Source of the DNA: Betaproteobacteria bacterium
Lineage (GTDB): Bacteria; Pseudomonadota; Gammaproteobacteria; Burkholderiales; SG8-41
NCBI GenBank assembly: GCA_947467315.1
Contig: CANIID010000007.1
Location: 1-44,741, forward strand
DNA length: 44,741 bases
Reading direction: 5' to 3'
Positions 16,198 through 24,772 of the stretch are shown piece after piece. The notes beneath the pieces were generated by a model, which worked only from the letters and a program-made list of their open reading frames with translations, ran no database searches and was not told the DNA's origin. A program made the translations under genes and the position numbers. Position 1 is the stretch's first letter. The number at the start of each line of letters is the position of its first letter.

Positions 16198-17013
16198 ATG
16201 CGCGTAGCCATTATTGGTGGCGGCACCATCGCCACGCTGTTTATCGAGCACATCCGTCAAGGGGATTTGGGCGACGCAAAGGTCGTCGCCGTGATGGGGC
16301 GCAATGACGCCTCGCGCGGCAAGCCGCTGGCCGACGAAAACGGCATTGCCTACGTCACCACGCTCGCCGAATTGCTCGCGCAGCAACCAGACGTAGTGGT
16401 CGAAGCCGCCTCGCACGAAGCGGTGCGTGAATTCGGCGTAGCATTGCTCGATAAAGGCATCGCGCTGATCGTGCTGTCGGGCGGGGCGCTGTGTGATGAC
16501 GCCTTGCGCGCGCGGCTGGAAGCGGCAGCGATGCAAACGGGCGCGTTGCTCTACGTGCCCTCCGGCGGCATCTGCGGCCTGGATGCGTTAAAAACCATGT
16601 GCATGGCCGGTGTCGATGAAGTCTCCATCGCGGTGACCAAACCGCCGGTGGCATGGAAAGGCATCGCGTATGTTGAAACGCTGGGCATTGACCTTGAAAA
16701 ACTTACCGCCCCCGTGACGCTGTTCGACGGCTCCGCGCGTGAAGGCGTGCCGCTGTTCCCGGCCAACGTGAACATAGCTGCTGTGCTCAGCATGGCGGGC
16801 GTGGGTTTCGACCGCACGCGGCTCAAAGTGGTAGCTGATCCGGCGTTGACCCTGAACACGCATTACATCACCATGCGCGGCAAAACCGGCAACGTCAGTA
16901 TCAAGCTCGAAAGCGTACCGTCGCCGGATAATCCCAAGACGTCGTGGCTCGCTTGTTACAGCGCGCTGGCGGCGTTGAAGTATGCGAAGTCGCCGGTGCG
17001 GTACGGCACTTAG
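16198..17013 (+). CDS. nadX: aspartate dehydrogenase (NadX)
   Basis: A 271-residue L-aspartate dehydrogenase of the DUF108/NadX family. It oxidises L-aspartate to iminoaspartate for NAD synthesis or runs in reverse amination. The N-terminal Rossmann motif is MRVAIIGGGTIATLF. DVVVEAASHEAVREFG, YVPSGGICGLDALKTM and PANVNIAAVLSMAGVGFDRT are family landmarks, the last carrying the substrate-site Asn. ATG 16198 is preferred to ATG 16192 because GAAAGAA ends 6 bases before it and MRVAIIGGG is the usual start. It stands alone, divergent from a Bug gene; nadA and nadC are not nearby, so an amino-acid catabolic role is also possible. Confidence 0.92.
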   Translation: MRVAIIGGGTIATLFIEHIRQGDLGDAKVVAVMGRNDASRGKPLADENGIAYVTTLAELLAQQPDVVVEAASHEAVREFGVALLDKGIALIVLSGGALCDDALRARLEAAAMQTGALLYVPSGGICGLDALKTMCMAGVDEVSIAVTKPPVAWKGIAYVETLGIDLEKLTAPVTLFDGSAREGVPLFPANVNIAAVLSMAGVGFDRTRLKVVADPALTLNTHYITMRGKTGNVSIKLESVPSPDNPKTSWLACYSALAALKYAKSPVRYGT

Positions 17014-17070
17014 CGCGTCTGACACAACGAAAAATTTCCGAATCCCGCTGTGGGTGATGTTCCAAGCGCT

Positions 17071-17096
17071 CCCCTCGCCCGCTTGCGGGAGAGGGG
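17071..17096. terminator. C/G-rich inverted repeat between convergent genes
   Basis: The arms CCCCTCGCCCGC and GCGGGAGAGGGG pair with one mismatch around a TT loop. It lies between the ends of nadX (plus) and the acetamidase gene (minus). It resembles the dispersed CCCCTC...GAGGGG palindromes at 23774 and 28683. There is no T-run, so termination is inferred from position. Confidence 0.5.
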
Positions 17097-17112
17097 CGGG
17101 GGAGAGGGGAAT

Positions 17113-18198
17113 TTACGGCTTGTGCCAATAAGGCGCCTGCTTCTTGAACACGTTTTTCGGAATCATGCCGTAGACCACCTGGTTCAGATTCACCGCCTCG
17201 GCCACACGGAAATCCACCGCGATGCTCGCGAGTTGATAGGCGTCGCGCGCGTTCAAGCCTTTTTCCTGCATCAGAAAATTCACCGCTTCCTGCGTCGCGG
17301 CTTTCATCGCGACGTTCAAGTCGCGATCCACGCCCATACTGATGTAGTGCGTGGCCGTTTCCGCGCGCGGCCAGGTCAGGTTTCTGCCCTTGGCCTTATG
17401 CACGATGAACTGAAACGTCGGCGTGAGCGAGGTTTCAATCGCCGTGCCGTCCACCTCGCCATCGCCCTGCGCCGCGTGCGCATCGCCGGTGAAAAACAGC
17501 GCGCCCGCGTTGAACACCGGCAGATACAGCGTCGAGCCGCGCGTGAGTTGCTTCAAATCGATATTGCCGCCAAAAGCCCCCGGCGGGCGCGAACTCACGG
17601 TCGCCATATCAGCGGGCGGCGCAACCGCCATGATGCCCATGAACGGCGCCAGCGGCACTTCGATTTCCGGCGTGAACAGCGCGACGTTGCGTTCCAAATC
17701 AAGACGGATGATGCGAAACACCGGCTCCGTGAGTAGGTCAGGCAAAACGCCCGCGCCCTTGTTGGTGGCGTTCACGCCATAAGGCACGCGAAATTTCACA
17801 TCAATCACGCGGACTTCGAGCATGTCGCCCGGCTCCGCGCCCTCGATGTAAATCGGCCCGGTCAGCACGTGCGCGCCCATGCTCGGCGTCGGCTTCACTC
17901 GGCCATAAACATCCACGGCATCTTTCAGCACATCGTCGCTCTTGATGCCGCCTTTGGCGAAAAACGCAATCGGATCATCGCCGGTGTTAAGCCCCTGATG
18001 CGACAGCGTGTCGATGGTGACATTCTGCCCCTGCTGCACGCGCAGGATAGGCGGCACGTTGGCGGGAATGATGCCGCGCACTACCGTGGCGGGGGTGGAG
18101 GGGATGCGGATGTCGGGTTTGGCGGGCGATTGTTGCGCGTGGCAGAGCGTGGTCGTCAGCAGTAGCAAGGCGGCAGCAAGGGCGCGGTTAACGAACAT
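17113..18198 (-). CDS. acetamidase/formamidase family protein with signal peptide
   Basis: A 361-residue FmdA/AmdA-family amidase, which releases ammonia from formamide, acetamide or related short amides. ATG 18198 was chosen because it opens a clear signal peptide (MFVNRALAAALLLL..., cleavage near CHAQQ) and has AAAGGA 6 bases upstream; the longer frame adds 18 residues without support. GPIYIEGAEPGDMLEVRV, PGAFGGNIDLKQLTRGSTLYLPVF and FFTGDAHAAQGDGEVDGTAIE are family motifs. Cytoplasmic forms are typical, so export is a notable variant. It may supply nitrogen or acids from amides in the periplasm. Confidence 0.92.
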   Translation of the reverse strand: MFVNRALAAALLLLTTTLCHAQQSPAKPDIRIPSTPATVVRGIIPANVPPILRVQQGQNVTIDTLSHQGLNTGDDPIAFFAKGGIKSDDVLKDAVDVYGRVKPTPSMGAHVLTGPIYIEGAEPGDMLEVRVIDVKFRVPYGVNATNKGAGVLPDLLTEPVFRIIRLDLERNVALFTPEIEVPLAPFMGIMAVAPPADMATVSSRPPGAFGGNIDLKQLTRGSTLYLPVFNAGALFFTGDAHAAQGDGEVDGTAIETSLTPTFQFIVHKAKGRNLTWPRAETATHYISMGVDRDLNVAMKAATQEAVNFLMQEKGLNARDAYQLASIAVDFRVAEAVNLNQVVYGMIPKNVFKKQAPYWHKP

Positions 18199-18417
18199 GG
18201 AATATCCTTTTTGCAGAGGGTTGTTGGGTTTGAAGGGGGTGAGGCTGATCATTCTGCCAGATGCTAGGGTTGATCTGAAAGGGGTGGTACGTCGGCTTAG
18301 AGCCAGAAAATAAACACCCTGCTCCCGGCAACCGAACTGATCGTCGATGTGTAATTTGTTGTCTCGCTACTTAAAAAGGCTAGCATATCGAATCGGGCTT
18401 TTTTATTACTGCGCCTG

Positions 18418-18446
18418 TTGATAAATGTGTTTATAAACAATATGTT
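18418..18446 (+). promoter_or_regulatory. candidate sigma-70 promoter for the glycosyltransferase
   Basis: TTGATA (18418-18423) and TATGTT (18441-18446) are separated by exactly 17 bases in an AT-rich pocket. Transcription would begin around 18453, only a few bases before ATG 18459, implying an almost leaderless message if that start is used. Confidence 0.4.
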
Positions 18447-18458
18447 ATGATCTACATC

Positions 18459-19679
18459 ATGAATGTTCTCTTCGTCCACCAAAACTTCCCCGGCCAGTTC
18501 AAGCATCTCGCGCCGGCGCTCGCCAAGGCGGGGCATGAGGTCAAAGCGCTGCTGATTGACGGCGCGGGATTGCCGGATATCGAGTTACACCGCTACCGCC
18601 CGACGCGCAGTTCCACCGCGAACATGCATCCGTGGGCCGCCGATTTCGAGACCAAGGTGATACGCGGCGAGGCTTGTGCGGCTGCTGCGGTGCAGCTCAA
18701 GGCGGGTGGATTTATGCCGGACGTGATCGTCGCCAATCCCGGTTGGGGTGAGAGTTTTTTTCTCAAGGATGTGTGGCCTAACGCGCGCATGCTGGCGTTG
18801 ATTGAGTTTTTTTATGCGGCGCGCGGGCTGGATTGCGATTTCGACCCGGAGTTTTCCCAATCGACATTGGCGAATGACGCGCGGGTGCGCACCAAAAACG
18901 CGAATATGCTGCTGGCGCTGGCAACAATGGATCACGGCATTTGTCCCACGGCGTTTCAGCGCAGCACGGTGCCGGCGGCGTTTCAGGATCGCCTCAGTGT
19001 GATTTTTGATGGCATCGATACCAACGTGGTGCGCGCTGATCCCAAAGCGGAATTAAAGATTGGCAATCGCACGCTGCGCGCAGGCGATGAGGTGATCACG
19101 TTCGTCAATCGCAATCTGGAGCCGATGCGCGGGTATCACAAATTCATGCGCGCGCTCCCGGAGATTTTGCGTGCGCGGACCAACGCTGTTGTGATAATTC
19201 TCGGCGGCGATGAGGTGTCGTATGGCGCATCTGCACCAGCGGGAAAAACCTGGAAGCAGATTTTTCTGGACGAGGTCAGGGCCGACATCGATTTGAACCG
19301 GGTGATTTTTCCCGGTCGAATTCCGTATGCGGATTATCTGCGCGTGTTGCAGGTGTCGGCGTGCCATGTTTACCTGACGGTACCGTTTGTGCTGGGCTGG
19401 AGCTGCATAGAGGCAATGAGCGCGGGCTGTGTGGTGGTGGGCAGCGCCACGCCGCCGGTAAAAGAAGTGATCGAACATCAGAAGAACGGCCTGCTGGTGG
19501 ATTTTTTTGACAGTGCCGCATTGGCGAAAACGATGATCGACGTGTTGGCGCAGACTGCGGCTTATGCGCATTTACGCGCAGCCGCGCGTGCAACGGCGGT
19601 GACGCGTTATGATCTGGCCACGGTTTGTTTACCACAGCAATTGCAGTTGATCGACCGGCTGGCGGCGGGTGCGTTGTAG
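18459..19679 (+). CDS. glycosyltransferase (GT4-like family)
   Basis: A 406-residue GT-B glycosyltransferase. It begins MNVLFVHQNFPGQFKHLAPA, the characteristic start of a bacterial GT4-type subgroup, so ATG 18459 is preferred over ATG 18447. The C-terminal nucleotide-sugar domain has VIILGGDEVSYGA, VIFPGRIPYADYLRVLQVS and the E-x7-E type segment CIEAMSAGCVVVGSATPPVKEVI. It probably adds sugars to a surface glycan. No other glycan genes are nearby, so donor and acceptor are unknown. It is transcribed away from the acetamidase gene. Confidence 0.92.
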   Translation: MNVLFVHQNFPGQFKHLAPALAKAGHEVKALLIDGAGLPDIELHRYRPTRSSTANMHPWAADFETKVIRGEACAAAAVQLKAGGFMPDVIVANPGWGESFFLKDVWPNARMLALIEFFYAARGLDCDFDPEFSQSTLANDARVRTKNANMLLALATMDHGICPTAFQRSTVPAAFQDRLSVIFDGIDTNVVRADPKAELKIGNRTLRAGDEVITFVNRNLEPMRGYHKFMRALPEILRARTNAVVIILGGDEVSYGASAPAGKTWKQIFLDEVRADIDLNRVIFPGRIPYADYLRVLQVSACHVYLTVPFVLGWSCIEAMSAGCVVVGSATPPVKEVIEHQKNGLLVDFFDSAALAKTMIDVLAQTAAYAHLRAAARATAVTRYDLATVCLPQQLQLIDRLAAGAL

Positions 19680-19767
19680 CGTCTTGTCGGGTGGCGGGAG
19701 TTCTTGACCCTCAACGGCAGTCGCTCTACAGTCTGGCCATCCCTCTTTACGTCGCGTTCCATTTCCA

Positions 19768-22140
19768 TTGAAATCACACGAACCTAACAATAGCGGCTAT
19801 ATCGGCGCGTCTTTGCCGCGCGCCAACGCCAAGCGCCTGCTGGCCGGTCGCGGGCAGTACGTTGATGATGTGCAGTTGCCACGTATGTTGCACGCCGCCG
19901 TGTTGCGCAGCCCGCATGCGCATGCGCGCATTACGCGGCTGGAGGTTAGCGCGGCGGCGCGCGCGCCGGGCGTGGTGCGCGTGATTACCGGCGCCGATGT
20001 GGCAGCGATCTGCACGCCTTACGTGGGTGTGTTGAAACACATCAAGGGCATGCAGTCCGCGCCGCAGTTGCCCCTCGCGGTGGAGGTGGCGCGCTGGCAG
20101 GGCGAGCCGGTGGTGATGGTGGTGGCGCAAACGCGGGCTTTAGCCGAGGATGCGATTCAGCACATTGAAGTCGATTATCAGCCCTTGCCCGCGGTGACGA
20201 ATATCGAAACCGTGCTGGATGCCGCCACGCCGCTGATACATCCGCAACTCGGCAGTAATCTGTGTGTTGAACGCATCGTAGGCAGCGGCAAGGTGGATGA
20301 TATTTTTGCCTCGGCGGATCACGTGGTCGAGGCGACATTTACCACTTCGCGCCACACGCCGGTGTGTCTGGAGTCCCGCACCATATTGGCTGATTACAAC
20401 GCCGCCGATGCGCAACTGACGGTATGGCACTCGACGCAGGTGCCGTACATGATGCAGTGGATCATCGCGCATCATTTCGGTTTGGCGGAGAACGATGTGC
20501 GCGTGATCGCGCCCGATGTCGGCGGCGCGTTCGGCATGAAAATTCACATCTACGGCGACGACATGGCCACGGTGGCAGCCGCTTTGCTCACTGGACGCCC
20601 GGTGAAGTTCGTCGCGGATCGGCTGGAATCGTTCGTGTCGGATTTCCATGCGCGCGGGCATCGCGTCAAGGTACGCTGCGCCGTGTCGAAAGCCGGCGAT
20701 ATGCTCGCCTTTGACGTGGATGATATTTACGGCATCGGGCCGTATTCGGGTTATCCGCGTGGCGGCGCTAACGAAGGCATACACGTCTGCAATCTCACCG
20801 GTGCGCCGTATCAGCCGCTGGCCTATCGTGGCCATTCGCGGGCGGTGTTTCAGAACAAAGGGATGTATGGGCAGTACCGCGCGGTGGGGCATCCGGTGGT
20901 GTGCGCGGTGACCGAGGGCATCGTCGATTTCGCCGCCGACGCGGTGGGCATGGACCCCGCCGTATTTCGTCGCCGCAATCTCGCGCCCGATGATGCGTAT
21001 CCGCGCACCTATCTTTCCGGCGCGACGTTTGAAAAACTCTCTCAGCAAGAGTCGCTGGAATTACTATTAAAAACAATGAATTACGATGAGCTGCGGCGCG
21101 AGCAACAAGCGCTGCGCGCGAAGGGCGTGTATCGCGGCATCGGGCTGGCGATGTTTATTGAAAACGCCATGTCGTCGTCGGCGACGTACGGACAGGGCGG
21201 TGCATCGATTGCGTCGCAGGATGCCTGCACTATCCGGCTGATGCCCACCGGTGGCATCACGGTCGCGACCAGCCTCACCGAGTTCGGCCAGGGCGCGCAT
21301 GCGGTTGCGGCGCAGGTGGCGGCGACCACGGTGGGCGTGTCGATCGACAAAGTGCGCGTGATCATGGGCGACACCGAAACCACGCCCTACGGCGGCGGCA
21401 ATTGGGGATCGCGCGGCACCGGCATCGGCGGCGAAGCGGTGTTTCAAACCGGCAAGGCGTTGAAGGCGAACATTCTGAATTTTGTCGCGCGGCTGACGGA
21501 ATCCGAGGCGTCTTTGCTCGATGTGCGTGACGGCAACGTGGTTGAAAAACACAGCGGCAAAGTCACGATGACGCTCGAAGAAGTCGCGCGCACGGCCTAT
21601 TTTCGTACCGAGCAGGTACCGAAAGACTATCAACCGGAATTGACGGTGACGCGCAGCTACGCGCAGAAACACTATTCGGGCATTTTTACCAACGGAGCGC
21701 ATGCGAGTTATGTCGAGGTGGATGTCGAAACCGGTTTTGTAAAGTTGCTCAAGCATTGGGTGATCGACGATGCCGGCACGGTGGTGAATCCGCTGCTGGT
21801 GGATGAACAAATCCGCGGCGGCGTGGTGCAGGGCATCGGCGCGGCGCTATTCGAGCAATGCATTTACAGCGACGAAGGCCAGATGCAGAACGGCACGCTG
21901 GCGGAATACCTGGTGCCGATGGCCGGTGAAATGCCGGATATCGAAGTGGGGCATACGCACTCACCGACGAAAGTTTCCGAGCTTGGTGCGCGGGGCGCGG
22001 GTGAAGCCGGCGTGGCGGGCGCGCCGGCGGCGACCATGAATGCCATCAACGATGCGTTAAAGCCCTTCAAGGCGCGGGTGACCGATCAGCCATTTACACC
22101 GCAGCGTATCCTGCATGCGCTGGGAAAAACGGCGTCGTGA
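19768..22140 (+). CDS. xanthine dehydrogenase family molybdopterin-binding subunit (CoxL/CutL-like)
   Basis: A 790-residue cytoplasmic large subunit without a Tat signal. The N-terminal a/b hammerhead domain starts YIGASLPRANAKRLLAGRGQ and contains LPRMLHAAVLRSPHAHA. IAPDVGGAFGMKIHIYGDD and LTEFGQGAHAVAAQVAA are cofactor-contact segments; LGARGAGEAGVAGAP carries the catalytic Glu. Where CO dehydrogenases have AYRCSFR, this protein has GQYRAVGHPVVC, so it is not a canonical CO dehydrogenase. The frame opens with TTG 19768; the first ATG lies well inside the fold, so TTG is accepted. FAD and 2Fe-2S partners are absent nearby. The substrate is unknown. Confidence 0.92.
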   Translation: MKSHEPNNSGYIGASLPRANAKRLLAGRGQYVDDVQLPRMLHAAVLRSPHAHARITRLEVSAAARAPGVVRVITGADVAAICTPYVGVLKHIKGMQSAPQLPLAVEVARWQGEPVVMVVAQTRALAEDAIQHIEVDYQPLPAVTNIETVLDAATPLIHPQLGSNLCVERIVGSGKVDDIFASADHVVEATFTTSRHTPVCLESRTILADYNAADAQLTVWHSTQVPYMMQWIIAHHFGLAENDVRVIAPDVGGAFGMKIHIYGDDMATVAAALLTGRPVKFVADRLESFVSDFHARGHRVKVRCAVSKAGDMLAFDVDDIYGIGPYSGYPRGGANEGIHVCNLTGAPYQPLAYRGHSRAVFQNKGMYGQYRAVGHPVVCAVTEGIVDFAADAVGMDPAVFRRRNLAPDDAYPRTYLSGATFEKLSQQESLELLLKTMNYDELRREQQALRAKGVYRGIGLAMFIENAMSSSATYGQGGASIASQDACTIRLMPTGGITVATSLTEFGQGAHAVAAQVAATTVGVSIDKVRVIMGDTETTPYGGGNWGSRGTGIGGEAVFQTGKALKANILNFVARLTESEASLLDVRDGNVVEKHSGKVTMTLEEVARTAYFRTEQVPKDYQPELTVTRSYAQKHYSGIFTNGAHASYVEVDVETGFVKLLKHWVIDDAGTVVNPLLVDEQIRGGVVQGIGAALFEQCIYSDEGQMQNGTLAEYLVPMAGEMPDIEVGHTHSPTKVSELGARGAGEAGVAGAPAATMNAINDALKPFKARVTDQPFTPQRILHALGKTAS

Positions 22141-22775
22141 GAATATTGATTGTGTTGTTGTTTTTGTTGGCCTTTCCCGCAGCGGCGAGCGCGGAGACCT
22201 TCATCGCGCAAGTCATCGTCGTGCTCGACGGCGACACCGTGATGGTGCTGCACGACAAAAAGAAAACCACTGTGCGGCTGGCGGGCATCGATGCGCCGGA
22301 AAAACTTCAGGCCTATGGCGCGGCGTCGCGAGATGCGCTGTCGGCGCTGGTGTTGCGCAAAGAGGTGCGAGTTACCGCCAAGGCAGTTGACGACTACGGG
22401 CGTGTCGTCGGCTTGCTGCAAGTGGGCAAGCTTAACGTGAACGAAGAGCAATTGAGGCGCGGTTTGGCTTGGGAGTTTTCGCATTACCATTCCGACAAGG
22501 CGTTGATTGCCTTGCAAGCCGAGGCGCAACAGGCGCGGCGCGGATTGTGGGCGGGTGCAAATCCGGTGCCGCCGTGGGAGTTTCGCAAAACGCATGCGCC
22601 CACGCGCGAGCAGGCGGCGCTGGGGACAGCCTGCGGCAAAAAGCATTATTGTTCGCAGATGGTGTCGTGCGATGAAGCGAAGTTTTATTTCACGCAGTGC
22701 CGCGTCAAAACGCTGGATAAAAACAACGACGGCGTGCCGTGCGAAAATCTGTGCAGGCCGAAAGCGGGTGGGTAG
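22137..22775 (+). CDS. exported thermonuclease-family protein with Excalibur-type C-terminus
   Basis: A 212-residue SNase-fold protein. GTG 22137 overlaps the preceding stop by 4 bases, so translation is probably coupled. The signal peptide runs to AASAE-TFIAQ. The nuclease domain shows VIVVLDGDTVMVLH, VRLAGIDAPE and DDYGRVVGLLQVG with the expected Asp, Arg and Glu-type site residues; LAWEFSHYHSDKAL and ARRGLWAG close the domain. The C-terminal 40 residues have CGKKHYCSQMVSCDEAKFYF and DKNNDGVPCENLC, an Excalibur-like calcium-binding motif (DxNxDGxxCE). Role: secreted nuclease, target not known. Confidence 0.92.
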   Translation: MRILIVLLFLLAFPAAASAETFIAQVIVVLDGDTVMVLHDKKKTTVRLAGIDAPEKLQAYGAASRDALSALVLRKEVRVTAKAVDDYGRVVGLLQVGKLNVNEEQLRRGLAWEFSHYHSDKALIALQAEAQQARRGLWAGANPVPPWEFRKTHAPTREQAALGTACGKKHYCSQMVSCDEAKFYFTQCRVKTLDKNNDGVPCENLCRPKAGG

Positions 22776-22797
22776 CGGGCGGCGAATAGTTGTTATG

Positions 22798-22815
22798 TAA
22801 GTATATGTTTTTAAA
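22798..22815 (+). repeat. AT-rich border element, copy 5
   Basis: The sequence is TAAGTATATGTTTTTAAA, the exact consensus. It stands between the nuclease stop and the Nudix gene, ending 29 bases before ATG 22845, in the same direction. Confidence 0.85.
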
Positions 22816-22844
22816 CGAGTTAATGTGATTAGGAAAGAATGCTT

Positions 22845-23660
22845 ATGGCCGCACATCTGATTCCGCGCCCGGCTGCGACGGTGACGCTGGTGCGCGATGC
22901 GCCCGGTGGATTTGAAGTGCTGATGATGCAGCGCAATTTTCAGTCGGTGTTCATGCCAGGCATGCATGTGTTTCCGGGCGGCGCGGTCGATCCGCATGAC
23001 AGCTCGGCGGACATTGCCGCGCTATGCAGCGGACTGGATGACGTCGACGCCAGCCGCAAACTCGGTATCAATAGCGGCGGCCTCGCCTATTGGGTGGCGG
23101 CGATACGTGAATCGTTTGAAGAGGCCGGCATCCTGCTGGCGTGCAACGACACGGGGGAAATCGTCACGCTCGACGACGCGGTGCGCGCCGAGCGTTTTCA
23201 TGCGTATCGCAGCCGTGTTGAACACGGCGAACATCCGTTGAGCGACATGCTCAAGCATGAAGGTTTGCAATTGCCGCTGCAGCGGATCACGTATTTCAGC
23301 CATTGGATTACGCCGGTCGGTGCGCCGCGCCGCTACGACACGCGGTTTTTCGTCGCTCACGCCCCCGAATCACAGAAGCCGCTGCACGATAATCGCGAGA
23401 CCATCAATCACGTGTGGGTGCGTCCGGGTGAGGCGCTGAGTCTCAACAAGCAGAAAAAATTCGATATGCGCACGCCCACCGTGCATACGCTGCGCCTGTT
23501 CGCCGAGCATGATAACGTCGCGTCGCTGATCGAGCGCATGCAGGCACTGGGCGATATTCCCGTGATTGAGCCGCGCATTGCCAAGAATGGGCGGCGTTTG
23601 CTGCCGGGCGACGCGGGGTATGAAGAAGCGGGCACGGAGGCGGGCAGGGGCGCGTTTTAG
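22845..23660 (+). CDS. Nudix hydrolase (NUDT19-like long insertion type)
   Basis: A 271-residue Nudix-fold hydrolase. The box is split by a long insertion: VFPGGAVDP is at residues 42-50, and RESFEEAGIL, the metal-binding helix, begins at residue 89. This is the layout of the RP2p/NUDT7/NUDT19 type acting on acyl-CoA or similar diphosphates. ATG 22845 is preferred to 22839 because AGGAAAG (22831-22837) is 7 bases before it. Cytoplasmic. The substrate class is inferred from architecture only. It lies between an exported nuclease and an MBL-fold hydrolase on the same strand but with gaps, so a common operon is not certain. Confidence 0.9.
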   Translation: MAAHLIPRPAATVTLVRDAPGGFEVLMMQRNFQSVFMPGMHVFPGGAVDPHDSSADIAALCSGLDDVDASRKLGINSGGLAYWVAAIRESFEEAGILLACNDTGEIVTLDDAVRAERFHAYRSRVEHGEHPLSDMLKHEGLQLPLQRITYFSHWITPVGAPRRYDTRFFVAHAPESQKPLHDNRETINHVWVRPGEALSLNKQKKFDMRTPTVHTLRLFAEHDNVASLIERMQALGDIPVIEPRIAKNGRRLLPGDAGYEEAGTEAGRGAF

Positions 23661-23699
23661 TGTTGTGTTTTAGGTAGTGTATAAGATATAGCGAATCAT

Positions 23700-23815
23700 T
23701 TACCCCATCCCCCTCCTAATCTCCTGCTCCGCTTCAAGTGTGCCCTTGCCCTTGACGGGGGAGGGACGCTATTCCCTCCCCTTCAGGGGGAGGGCTAGGG
23801 TGGGGGTGGGGTCTG
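23700..23815. repeat. C/G-rich inverted-repeat block with tandem G-runs
   Basis: The gap between the Nudix and MBL genes holds the hairpin CCCTCCCC-TTCA-GGGGGAGGG (23774-23794), a second partial pair CCCTTGCCC/GGGGGAGGG (23743-23765), and five consecutive runs of three or more G (23786-23811). It resembles the CCCTCCCC-type intergenic palindromes common in proteobacteria, here mixed with G-quadruplex potential. It could act as terminator for the Nudix gene. Confidence 0.55.
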
Positions 23816-23857
23816 TTAGACAACGGCAAAGGCGCTTGGAACAGGAGCCACGTAATC

Positions 23858-24724
23858 ATGACAACCACCATCATCCCCGGCGAACTCGTTCGCATCCACC
23901 CGCGCGTGCAGCGCATCACTGCGCCCAATCCCGGCATGATGACCGGGCCGGGCACCAACGCCTACATCATCGGCGATGTGGATAACGCTGATAACGCTAT
24001 GGGCGATCTGGCGCTGATCGATCCGGGTCCGGAGATTGCGGCGCATGCCGATTTGTTGATTCAGCACACCGGCAAACGGCTGCGCTGGATTTTTTGCACG
24101 CACACGCATCAGGATCACTCGCCGTCGTCGCGCGCGGTTGCGCAGGCGACCGGCGCAAAAATCTTCGGCTTCGGCAAAGTGCCGGACGATGGCCGGCAAG
24201 ATACGGAGTTCAAACCCGACCGCGCGCTGGTGAACGATGACGTGGTGGATTGCGGCGCGTTTAAAATTCGCGCGGTGCATACGCCAGGACACGCGTCGAA
24301 CCACCTGTGTTATCTGCTCGAAGGCTCCGGCTGGTTGTTCACCGGGGATCACGTGATGCAGGGCTCCACCGTGGTGATTTCGCCGCCGGATGGCGATATG
24401 CACGACTACTTCGCGTCGCTGAATAAATTAAGCAGCTACGCCATCACCGCGTTTGCGCCAGGTCACGGCCATGTGATCGAAGCGCCGCGCGAAGAAGTCG
24501 CCAAGATCATCGCGCATCGCTTGAAGCGCGAGCAGAAAGTGGTGGATGCGCTGATGAAAGCGCCGGCAAAAACCGCCACGCTCGATGCGCTGGTACCGGT
24601 GGTGTACGACGACGTGTCGCCCAAATTGCACGTGCCGGCGCGCCGTTCACTGCACGCGCATTTGCTGAAACTGGCGAAGGATGGGCGCGCCGTGGCGTCT
24701 GGCGAGCAGTGGCGGATGCTGTAA
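23858..24724 (+). CDS. MBL-fold metallo-hydrolase (LACTB2-like)
   Basis: A 288-residue metallo-beta-lactamase-fold hydrolase. Metal ligands are visible in THTHQDH (His 82, His 84, Asp 86, His 87), HTPGHASNH (about residue 146) and LFTGDHVM. The N-terminal MTGPGTNAYIIG and LALIDPGPEIAAH are typical. The C-terminal region from EAPREEVAKIIAHRLKRE has a winged-helix-like shape found in the LACTB2 group, which has RNase or general hydrolase activity. AGGAG lies 10 bases before the ATG. It is preceded by a G-rich repeat block that may lie in the transcript's leader. Confidence 0.92.
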   Translation: MTTTIIPGELVRIHPRVQRITAPNPGMMTGPGTNAYIIGDVDNADNAMGDLALIDPGPEIAAHADLLIQHTGKRLRWIFCTHTHQDHSPSSRAVAQATGAKIFGFGKVPDDGRQDTEFKPDRALVNDDVVDCGAFKIRAVHTPGHASNHLCYLLEGSGWLFTGDHVMQGSTVVISPPDGDMHDYFASLNKLSSYAITAFAPGHGHVIEAPREEVAKIIAHRLKREQKVVDALMKAPAKTATLDALVPVVYDDVSPKLHVPARRSLHAHLLKLAKDGRAVASGEQWRML

Positions 24725-24772
24725 AGCTACGGGGCCCGTAACCGACCGCATGGGACGCGGGACCACGCGCCA

